DNA of 64,000 bases from Caballeronia novacaledonica (lineage in GTDB: Bacteria; Pseudomonadota; Gammaproteobacteria; Burkholderiales; Burkholderiaceae): assembly GCF_900258035.1 (NCBI RefSeq), contig NZ_OGTP01000025.1, positions 1 through 64,000 of the forward strand. The letters run 5' to 3'. The notes beneath the pieces are model-generated. The model did no database searches, was not told where the DNA came from, and saw nothing but the letters and a program-made list of their open reading frames with translations. The translations under genes and the position numbers were made by a program. Each line of letters starts with the position of its first letter. Positions within the stretch are counted from its first letter, which is position 1. Shown piece after piece: positions 28,233 to 35,338 of this stretch.

Positions 28233-29077
28233 AAGGCGAACTCGAAGCTCGCCCGCGCGCCGACGCGCAGTTCATTGCCGATGCCTTCGACCACGATCGC
28301 GTTCTGCCCGAACGTCAATCCGCCGTCCACGCGCGGGTTCGCCCGCCAGCCGAACATCGTGTCGAGCGGCTCGTTCGGCCAGCGGGCGTCACGCGTGCCG
28401 TGCGCTTGATCGACCGTCGTGATCGGACAGCGCGCACAGGGTTTCACCATGCGCAGCGCGATGCCGTCGATCGTCAAGGTATCGATGAAATCTTCCTCGA
28501 AGGCGTCGAGGCCGCTCAGCACGATGTTGGGACGAAAACGGTCCATCGGGATCGCGGGCGCGCCCTTGGCGTCCAGACGCGCGTTGAGTTCATCGAGCGA
28601 TGCCTGATTCGTCACGAGCAGCGGGAAGCCGTCGGCGAATTGCGTGGGCGCGTCGGCGTCGAGCGTCCAGGTCTTGCTCGCGAGGCGCGTGACGTCGTCG
28701 GCGAACCGCACGAGACGCACGGGCGCGCCGAGGATCGCGGAAAACCAGCGCGCGGCGGCATCGCCTTCGTCCTGCGCGACGAAGCTGTCGCGCCAGACGC
28801 TCACCGCGACGCGCTCGCGCGCGATCGACGCGTCGTATGGAATCTCGAGCGATGTATGCGCGCCGGGCGCGCTCAGCACGAGCCCGCGCTCGGCGAGTTG
28901 CGGGCGGATGCGCGCCATCGCGGGAAATTCGCGCTGCGACACGAACCTGCCATTGCAATCGATGACCATCCAGTGACGATCCCACGGCAGCCCGTGCGGC
29001 TCGAGCCGTACCTGATGCAAAGGAATCGCCCCGCACGATTTCACGGGATAGACGAAAAGCGCGCTGATGTGAGGCAT
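28229..29077 (-). CDS. MOSC domain protein (YcbX/mARC-like)
   Basis: A 282-residue protein with an N-terminal MOSC beta-barrel domain (ALFVYPVKSCGAIPL, WDRHWMVID) and a C-terminal MOSC domain with FRPNIVLSG and the conserved cysteine in KPCARCPITTVDQ. YcbX-type members carry molybdenum cofactor and reduce N-hydroxylated compounds. The [2Fe-2S] ferredoxin domain of YcbX is absent, so an external electron donor would be needed. It is convergent with the NodT gene, with a 4-bp overlap. A role in detoxifying N-oxygenated siderophore intermediates is attractive but only inferred from position. Confidence 0.9.
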   Translation of the reverse strand: MPHISALFVYPVKSCGAIPLHQVRLEPHGLPWDRHWMVIDCNGRFVSQREFPAMARIRPQLAERGLVLSAPGAHTSLEIPYDASIARERVAVSVWRDSFVAQDEGDAAARWFSAILGAPVRLVRFADDVTRLASKTWTLDADAPTQFADGFPLLVTNQASLDELNARLDAKGAPAIPMDRFRPNIVLSGLDAFEEDFIDTLTIDGIALRMVKPCARCPITTVDQAHGTRDARWPNEPLDTMFGWRANPRVDGGLTFGQNAIVVEGIGNELRVGARASFEFAF

Positions 29078-29233
29078 GAAGTTTGAGTTTTGCCGGGGAT
29101 TGATCGATCTTCATGCGCCGAAATCCGCCGCGCAAGCCGCACCGCGAATCGACTTCAGATGCGAATGATTTGCATTTAGAGACAAATTGTTCGATCATCT
29201 ACCTTCAATTTTTTTGCGAGGGCCACGCCGCCT

Positions 29234-29845
29234 ATGAACGCTGTCTTGACATACGAACGTTCGGAACGCGACGCACGGATCGTGCTGGAGTCGCTGCTCA
29301 CGCGTCAGTCGCACTGGCCGCTCGTCGAGCCCGCACCGAACGACGACGAACTCTCGCTCATCATCGACGCCGCCTTGCGAGCGCCCGATCACGGCCGTCT
29401 GCGTCCGTGGCGTTTCGTCGTCGTGCGTGGCGCGGCGCGCGATGCGCTCGGTCAAGTGCTCGTCGATGTCGCCCGCGCGCGGGAGCCGGACGAACCTCCG
29501 CAAACGCACGAGCATCGGCGGCAGCGCGCGCAGGCCGCGCCGATGATTATCGCGCTCGGCGCGGCCGTATCGGCTGAATCGCACATTCCGGAGATCGAGC
29601 AATTGCTGTCGGTCGGCGCGGCCACGATGAACATGCTCAACGCGATCCACGCGCTCGGCTACGGCGGATTCTGGGCGACCGGCCCCGATGCCTACGATGC
29701 GAATCTGCGTAGCGCGCTGGGTTTTCAGGCGTCGGAACGACTTCTCGGCTTCCTCTTTGTCGGCACGCCGGGATCGGCGCCCAAGCGCATGAAGCGGCCC
29801 GAGCGCGGCGTGCATCTGCGCGAATGGAACGGCGTCGCGCCGTAG
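29234..29845 (+). CDS. Nitroreductase family protein (YdjA-like)
   Basis: A 203-residue FMN-dependent nitroreductase of the compact YdjA branch. Recognisable segments are the N-terminal LLTRQSHWPLVEPAPNDDEL, the flavin-binding APDHGRLRPWRFVVVRG and the GYGGFWATG loop near 160. Such enzymes reduce nitro groups or quinones with NAD(P)H. It is divergent from the MOSC gene and begins a short plus-strand set with the 155-residue gene 7 bp downstream. GAGGG precedes the ATG at a rather long spacing, so start confidence is moderate. Confidence 0.88.
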   Translation: MNAVLTYERSERDARIVLESLLTRQSHWPLVEPAPNDDELSLIIDAALRAPDHGRLRPWRFVVVRGAARDALGQVLVDVARAREPDEPPQTHEHRRQRAQAAPMIIALGAAVSAESHIPEIEQLLSVGAATMNMLNAIHALGYGGFWATGPDAYDANLRSALGFQASERLLGFLFVGTPGSAPKRMKRPERGVHLREWNGVAP

Positions 29846-29852
29846 ACACGGC

Positions 29853-30320
29853 ATGCTTCCGATGCGGGACAACTCTCTTTTCGACGACGCGCTTGCGCAT
29901 TACCCCGACGCAAGCGATCAACTCGTGATCGACGCGGTCCGCGCCTGGTTTCGGCCGCATTGCGACGCGGTGCGCGGCAGCCAAACCTGGCGCGATGTGC
30001 TGAGCGAGATCGGACCGACTCGCGACGGACTGCATCGTTTCGACATGTTCATGGCCGAGCTGGCGCGGGCTGCGCGTCGTCCGCTGGATATACGCTGCCG
30101 CTGCGCTCATGAATTCGCCGGCGATGAAACGCGGCTGCTCCAATCGATCGCGTGTCTTCAATCGAACGATCGAATGGCTGCGCGGGTTCTGCTGACGGAC
30201 TGGATCACATCGTCCGCCATCGATCGTCTTGCCGATAACACGCACTGGTTTGCCATGACGCTTCTCGATGCAGGTGTGATCGTGAGCAAACGCGCACGCC
30301 GCGCCACATACTTCCATTGA
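29853..30320 (+). CDS. Hypothetical protein, 155 residues
   Basis: I do not recognise a family. The product is a small soluble, probably alpha-helical protein with no signal peptide or membrane segment. Its composition is balanced and its GC pattern matches its neighbours, which supports real coding. It begins 7 bp after the nitroreductase stop and abuts the phosphopantetheinyl-transferase-like gene, so the three are probably one transcript. An in-frame ATG at 29862 is an alternative start. Confidence 0.6.
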   Translation: MLPMRDNSLFDDALAHYPDASDQLVIDAVRAWFRPHCDAVRGSQTWRDVLSEIGPTRDGLHRFDMFMAELARAARRPLDIRCRCAHEFAGDETRLLQSIACLQSNDRMAARVLLTDWITSSAIDRLADNTHWFAMTLLDAGVIVSKRARRATYFH

Positions 30321-30325
30321 ACGAA

Positions 30326-31114
30326 ATGACCGAAGTCACGACGCTTCCAGTTCTCGAAATCGGCGACACGACGGACAAAGGCTCATCGGCCGGCTGGTTA
30401 TGGCGCAGCGAGGCGCCGCGTTTCATCGGCCATCCGCTCAGTCTTCGCCCCCGTACCGACGAGCTTCTTTCCAGCGATGCTACGGTGTACTTATGGAGAT
30501 TTCGCACGGAATGGAAGCGCGTGTCCAGAATCGAGGGTATGGCAAGTCTCTCGAAGGCCGAAGCCGCACGCGTCGCCCGTTTTCCGAAATCGCCGCTCAG
30601 CAAACGTTTCGCCGTGGAACGTGCGTCGCTTCGTGAAATCCTGTCCGGTTTGACGGGCAGGCGTGCGGCAGAAATCGAGCTCTCGGAGGACTTCGGCGGA
30701 CGCGTGCAACTGGCGTCGCGGCAGGGGCAGTGGTCGATCGCCATTGCTCATGTCGCGCTATGGACGGTGATCGGTGTGTCGCGCTCGCGTATCGGACTTG
30801 CGTCCGTGAGCGCCGACTATCGCAGCGGCGACATGCAGCAGGAGACCGACGCATGGCGAACCGTTCGCGCGCATGTGCGGCAGTCGAGCCTGCGCGATGC
30901 GGGCATCGAAGCAGACGTGAAGGATGTGTCCGGAGCCCTGCTAGATAACGAAGATGCGTCATATCGCTTCGACGCGCCTTCCGACCATCGTTGGCATCTC
31001 GTCGATCTGCCGATGGCCGGGTCGAATCTGCTCACATTGACCGCGCCGTATCCGATGGAACAGGTACACGGGTTCGGATGGACGAGCAGCAGCGGTTATC
31101 TATTGACGCGCTGA
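30326..31114 (+). CDS. Degenerate Sfp-type 4'-phosphopantetheinyl-transferase-like protein
   Basis: A protein of about 262 residues with weak but ordered similarity to Sfp-type PPTases. It has a segment SKAEAARVARFPKSPLSKRF, an RASLREILSGLTGRRAAEIE block like the LR-x-L-x-x-Y-x-G region, and IAIAHVALWTVIGVSRSRIG where active enzymes have the LSHS...GVDIE metal site. The acidic pair of that site is replaced by GLASV and no WxxKE motif follows, so it is probably not active in the usual way. It could be a decayed PPTase, a regulator or an immunity-type homologue. A TTG at 30317 overlapping the preceding stop is an alternative start. The assignment is my pattern match and needs a structure comparison. 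Confidence 0.5.
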   Translation: MTEVTTLPVLEIGDTTDKGSSAGWLWRSEAPRFIGHPLSLRPRTDELLSSDATVYLWRFRTEWKRVSRIEGMASLSKAEAARVARFPKSPLSKRFAVERASLREILSGLTGRRAAEIELSEDFGGRVQLASRQGQWSIAIAHVALWTVIGVSRSRIGLASVSADYRSGDMQQETDAWRTVRAHVRQSSLRDAGIEADVKDVSGALLDNEDASYRFDAPSDHRWHLVDLPMAGSNLLTLTAPYPMEQVHGFGWTSSSGYLLTR

Positions 31115-31137
31115 AGCGCTTCGAACTGTTGTCCGTG

Positions 31138-32013
31138 TCACCGCAGGTCCACATCAAAGAGCCGGCCCCATGCGTAATCCACCTCGTCCGGACGGATCGG
31201 GAACACGCCCGCTCCCGGCGTAAATGTTAGCTCACCGAAATAGATGTTTCCGTTCGATTCGTAGAGATCGACTCTTACATACTCGAATTCACTCGCCAGG
31301 GCGCGTGCAACCGAAATCACGGAATCCAGGTTCTCGGGCGGAGGCGCGGGCGTTTCGCTGCGCGGATAGTGACCGACCCAGATGTCCTGCCACTTCCAGG
31401 CGGCATCGTAGGTGTCGCCGCGAGGGATGGCGCCGAATCGGTCCGAAATGACGGTGATGAACAGGGTCTGCTCACCCGACGGCCGATTGAACACGTGGAC
31501 CTTGAGATCGGCAGGAACTTTCCCGTCTTCGTCGAGCAGAAGGCTTTCGAAGAAAATACGCGGCTCGATCGTGCGGTAATGACGTTCGCGCGCCACTCTA
31601 TAAAAGGGCGTCGATAACCACTGCTTCGACAGCGCCGCGAGCTTTTGAAACGGCGTGTCGTTCTTGTCCTTGATGACCTTGACGAAGCCGCTGCCGTGGT
31701 TTGCTTTCATGACGAACGCGGACGGAAGGCGCTCATAGACGTCTTCAGTGAAAGCTTCCGGATTCGCAATCAAAGGGATGAGATGTGTCGGACCGACTTT
31801 TTGCGCGACATACTCGCGCACTTTCAATTTGTCGGTGAGATCGATATAGCGAGGATCAGGATAGAGACATCGATACAGAATCTTTTCGTTGAACGTTTCG
31901 GGATTCCGTATGTTAGGAAATCGCCCGACTTTATGACGATGCGCGATTCGCAGGAATACGGAATCCGGCAAGCACGCCTTCGCACCGCCGATGAGTGTCT
32001 TCGCAAGCAGCAT
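31138..32013 (-). CDS. TupA-like ATP-grasp protein (polysaccharide-associated)
   Basis: A 291-residue protein of the ATP-grasp TupA family, seen in the opening LPDSVFLRIAHRHKVGRFPNIRNPETFNEKI, the central ANHGSGFVKVIKDK and the C-terminal YVRVDLYESNGNIYFGELTFTPGAG. Family founders act in teichuronopeptide synthesis; in Gram-negatives such genes sit in capsule or exopolysaccharide loci and may attach amino acids to sugars or act as glycosyltransferase-like enzymes. The ATG at 32013 has AGGA eight bases upstream. It is convergent with the PPTase-like gene and starts the polysaccharide island. The acceptor is unknown. Confidence 0.85.
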   Translation of the reverse strand: MLLAKTLIGGAKACLPDSVFLRIAHRHKVGRFPNIRNPETFNEKILYRCLYPDPRYIDLTDKLKVREYVAQKVGPTHLIPLIANPEAFTEDVYERLPSAFVMKANHGSGFVKVIKDKNDTPFQKLAALSKQWLSTPFYRVARERHYRTIEPRIFFESLLLDEDGKVPADLKVHVFNRPSGEQTLFITVISDRFGAIPRGDTYDAAWKWQDIWVGHYPRSETPAPPPENLDSVISVARALASEFEYVRVDLYESNGNIYFGELTFTPGAGVFPIRPDEVDYAWGRLFDVDLR

Positions 32014-32172
32014 CCGGAATCCTCGGAAGATGTCCAGTCATGTGTGTAGATGAATAGTGGAGACTGTTTCATTGGCGACGTTCGTCGAAACATCATTGCA
32101 AAAGGCAGAACGATGAACTGTGCGGCGGCGCACATAGCCGAGGTTCTCGAATTCAGGCCGCGGCGCTTGTTG

Positions 32173-33192
32173 TCAATGTGCTTCGCCGCGCCCTCGATTT
32201 CTCGGCGAGGTCTCGCTCCGTGTCGCCGTGCTGCGATCATCTGGCTTGCCCGGAGGCTCGTTGCCGGATGACGTCGGTTGCTGCGTACTTCCTAAGCTTT
32301 CTTTTCGCGAAGGAGAAGCCGCGCGCGGAGGCATGCCAGGACGTGACCGTGTTTTGCCTTGTCTCCCTGCGTGCCGAGTCGCTTGCGCTTCCGACCGCCC
32401 TCGGGCCGGTTTTCCATTCGCATGCACATGAGCTTTGGACGCATGACCGCGTGTGCTGATCGAATGATTCGATGGCGGTCGACGAGCGGCGCTGACCTTT
32501 TCCCGATTTCCTTTCTCTGCGGTTTCAACGATCGTCGGCGCAGTCGCTAACTTGCTGCACCAGGACGTGGCGGATAGAGACGGTATGCCGGTTATCACCA
32601 TACATGGCGACGCACTGCCGACAAAACCGTGATTCATTGGGTATGTCAACGCGAGGGAGCGGTCTTGCGCGAGCAGTATCGTTTCTTCATGCTTCGCGGC
32701 CCCCGTCTTTTTCGGGCCATTCGATCCCGCCTGCGGCGCGACAGGTGCGGTCAACTCACGGACAGTACCCGCCGCACTCGCCACGACCGGTTTCGATTGC
32801 CCGGCATTTTCGTGAGAAGCATTGCGTATCCATGCGTATGCACCGATCACGAAGAGAAGGCAGACAGTCAGCACCACGACTAACCGGTTCCGGCTGAATC
32901 TTTTCAGTGGCGCCGATAACAACGGCCGAACACCCGCTTCGTGCAGGGACTGTTCAGCACCGTCGGGTTCCACACGCTGACTCTCGCCTACGCGCGACGA
33001 TGCTGCTCGCACCATTGCGCGCGCGGCATCGTCGATTCCGACATCGAGGAGCGATGCGTGTCCGCGTGTCAGCACAGCCCCATGACGGTCAGCGCCGCAA
33101 TATGGGCACGACAGGTCATCAGCCTGCGACACGGTCTCGCAACGAGGACAAACGACGGAGTAAAGCGACCGCAACTCTTCTCGCTGGTCCAT
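32173..33192 (-). CDS. Zinc-ribbon single-pass membrane protein of unknown function
   Basis: A 339-residue protein. Residues 15-33 form a four-cysteine zinc ribbon (CPRC...CPYC), followed by a cytosolic linker, one membrane helix (about 105-122, VVVLTVCLLFVIGAYAWI) and a periplasmic part that becomes very basic and low in complexity after about 240 (Arg, Ser, Pro, His). The topology suggests a cytosolic Zn sensor or docking module tethered to a cationic periplasmic tail. I do not recognise a family. It is divergent from the 436-residue gene. No strong ribosome binding site precedes the ATG, so the start is uncertain. Confidence 0.6.
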   Translation of the reverse strand: MDQREELRSLYSVVCPRCETVSQADDLSCPYCGADRHGAVLTRGHASLLDVGIDDAARAMVRAASSRVGESQRVEPDGAEQSLHEAGVRPLLSAPLKRFSRNRLVVVLTVCLLFVIGAYAWIRNASHENAGQSKPVVASAAGTVRELTAPVAPQAGSNGPKKTGAAKHEETILLAQDRSLALTYPMNHGFVGSASPCMVITGIPSLSATSWCSKLATAPTIVETAEKGNREKVSAARRPPSNHSISTRGHASKAHVHANGKPARGRSEAQATRHAGRQGKTRSRPGMPPRAASPSRKESLGSTQQPTSSGNEPPGKPDDRSTATRSETSPRNRGRGEAH

Positions 33193-33492
33193 AGTGACAC
33201 ATCGGTTTTCGCGCTATGCGACAGGTGCTTCCTGCAAAGGAAGGTCATGATCCGGGCAGGTCGCCACTGACGTTAGCATATTCATACCCCTTTAGATAGA
33301 CGAGAAAAATCGCCGCTTCGCCCTGACCGAAGGCATTCCGGCTATTCATCAGAACATAGCCAGTCCTACTTTTTTAAATCCTTCGCATACGTGAATCAAG
33401 CAAGGCGTTCTGATCTTTCATAGGACGATTGGCGGCCACACGAACAAATTATTCCGAAGTACTATCTTGTTTCTCCCTATCGAGGCCAGCGT
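33193..33492. other. Divergent intergenic region, 300 bp
   Basis: AT-richer than the flanking genes, and it must hold promoters for both the zinc-ribbon gene (minus) and the 436-residue gene (plus). A TACTAT hexamer near 33459 could be a -10 for the plus strand, but I cannot place a -35 with confidence. No open frame worth calling and no convincing repeat was seen. Confidence 0.5.
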
Positions 33493-34803
33493 ATGCGCCG
33501 AGCCGTTATTCTCAGTCTCGCGCCATTGGTCGATAACGAAAGGGATATGGTCTTGGCCGCCGACGTCAGGCATTCCCGGGGCTCGACTGTCGATCGAATT
33601 GTCCTCTCGACGAAGCGCCCGACAACAGTGATAGTTCCCGACGAGCCGCATTTACGCGCCCGCACCGAAGCGGCGAATGCGGATTTATCGTTCGTGGATG
33701 TGGATCTCGCCGTGCCACACGGACCGAAGATCTCATGCCGCATTCCTTTGATCGGACGATTCGTTCAGCACACGATCGATCTGGTCCCCGATAACATTCC
33801 CCGCTGGCTCGCCTGGGCAGCCGCCGAAGTGAACTTGCGCGCGCGGGCTTCTTTCAGTGATACGTCCGCCTATCACGTCTGGGGGCGGTTGTGGGCGTAT
33901 CGACTGGGCGCGTGGCGTCCCGTCGATCTCGCAGTCGATAAGATTGAATCGAACGATTACGCAAAGCAGTTCGAACTGACGACGCGTGAACCGTCAGTCT
34001 TGCAGATCGGCGGACCGGCCATCCTGCCGCGTCTCGTATCGCTCCCGGAGGGCCGCGCGAAAGTGCTTCTCAAGGCCAACGCGGAGACCGCCGCGAGTGG
34101 CGATCCGTTGAATATCGTCGTGTCGCGCGTGACGGAAGGGCCGCGCAACACACTGCTGTCCCTTCTTTCGATGAATCACTCGATGTACGCCGAAAGCGTC
34201 GCGAAGGAACTGGGCAGCGGGTTCGACTGGAAAGGCATCGGCGATGACCCGCTGAGCGGATGCGCGCTCGGCTATGCCGCAATGCGCCTTCGCGCGCTCG
34301 ATCGATTCACGCTGTCGGACGCACGCAGTCTCTTCCAACTGGCGCGCGGATCATCTGACGCCGCTATCGTGCTCGCGGCGCGGGAACTCGCCGACAACGC
34401 TCCCGATCTTTCGCGGGTGATTCGCCTGCTCGATGTGGGCATCGGGCGTGGCGTGCCCGTGCTTGCGCAGTCGTTGGCCGCGGCGACCGCGGCACTCGAT
34501 GACTTGCGGCGACGCCCCATTCAGACGGACGAAAAGATGCTCGCGACGCTCACCGAGAAAGCGCGCGGATACAGTCAGGCAAAAGCCGGCGAAGGCTCAT
34601 TCCTGAGCTTTTACGGACAGGCGCCGCATATGCCCGGCCGCCAGCAGCAGCATCAAAGCTATGACCATCATGCGATTCGCCGCTTCGGGGCGGCCGTCGC
34701 TTCCGTGGCATCGGTCTTCAAGCCTATGTCGGCTACCGTCCTCATCAATACAGAGAGAAGCATTGAGCAGCCGCAACATGCAGGTTTCGATACCGCAAGA
34801 TAG
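33493..34803 (+). CDS. Hypothetical protein, 436 residues
   Basis: I do not recognise a family. The first 200 residues look beta-rich (VDLAVPHGPKISCRIPLIG, YHVWGRLWAYRLGAWRPVDLAVDKIE), and the second half looks like an alpha-helical repeat or solenoid (LARGSSDAAIVLAARELADNAPDLSRVIRLLDVGIGRG). The tail is Gln/His-rich. No signal peptide or membrane segment is seen. ATG 33493 is preceded by GAGG. It stands alone between the zinc-ribbon gene and the autokinases; its link to polysaccharide synthesis is only positional. Confidence 0.65.
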   Translation: MRRAVILSLAPLVDNERDMVLAADVRHSRGSTVDRIVLSTKRPTTVIVPDEPHLRARTEAANADLSFVDVDLAVPHGPKISCRIPLIGRFVQHTIDLVPDNIPRWLAWAAAEVNLRARASFSDTSAYHVWGRLWAYRLGAWRPVDLAVDKIESNDYAKQFELTTREPSVLQIGGPAILPRLVSLPEGRAKVLLKANAETAASGDPLNIVVSRVTEGPRNTLLSLLSMNHSMYAESVAKELGSGFDWKGIGDDPLSGCALGYAAMRLRALDRFTLSDARSLFQLARGSSDAAIVLAARELADNAPDLSRVIRLLDVGIGRGVPVLAQSLAAATAALDDLRRRPIQTDEKMLATLTEKARGYSQAKAGEGSFLSFYGQAPHMPGRQQQHQSYDHHAIRRFGAAVASVASVFKPMSATVLINTERSIEQPQHAGFDTAR

Positions 34804-35338
34804 TCCGGACATTTAAAGTCTGAGGATTGATCGTGCGCGCTCTTTGGGGAACCAGACACGCATGGCGAAGGTCTGCATAGGGAAAGGCGGCTATCCCTCA
34901 GAAGTCCTCTTTAGCAGCGAATAAGCACTGCACTGTGCTTTCAGATTCCCGTCAGTGAAGAAGTCCTCATACATAAAGTCGAAAAATAAATTCAATAGTT
35001 ACGACCGTTCGTTAGCTGGACGATAAGATTCACAGCTTTATGAATCTGTCGCGAAGCCAAGCAGCGTAAGTCATTGGAAGGCGTGTCCGAAGCGACATTT
35101 TTTTGATGTGTGGGCTGCCGCACGTACAGCAAGTTGGCTAGGCTTGAAGGTAAGCATAGGCGCAACATTGCTGCACAGCAGCGCGCCTGCCGACCGCACG
35201 TCATCTGTCTGATGTTTCGTTATACCGATTGTGCGCATGCTGCAACGCCGTGAATCGGGCGAAATGTCGAGGTCTATCTGTTTTGCGCCACATCCGCTTA
35301 TCGTTGGATCGACGTGCGATCCATAAGGGAAACCTCTG
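34804..35338 (+). other. Long leader region before the first autokinase gene, 535 bp
   Basis: No coding frame with believable composition is present. The stretch is AT-richer between about 34960 and 35110 and probably holds the exopolysaccharide promoter and a long 5' leader. I looked for a -24/-12 sigma-54 site and found only a mis-spaced TTGGC...TTGA near 35133. The autokinase ribosome binding site AAGGGA is at about 35325-35330. No recognised riboswitch was seen. Confidence 0.4.

Noticed and set aside
29098..29233. A Fur-like AATGATTTGCATT near 29163
   Set aside because: The match is much poorer than the two sites at the siderophore promoter and lies before a nitroreductase with no clear iron link.
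35120..35145. A possible sigma-54 promoter before the autokinase genes
   Set aside because: The TTGGC and TTGA elements are 2 bp too close together and lack the GC dinucleotide of the -12 element.
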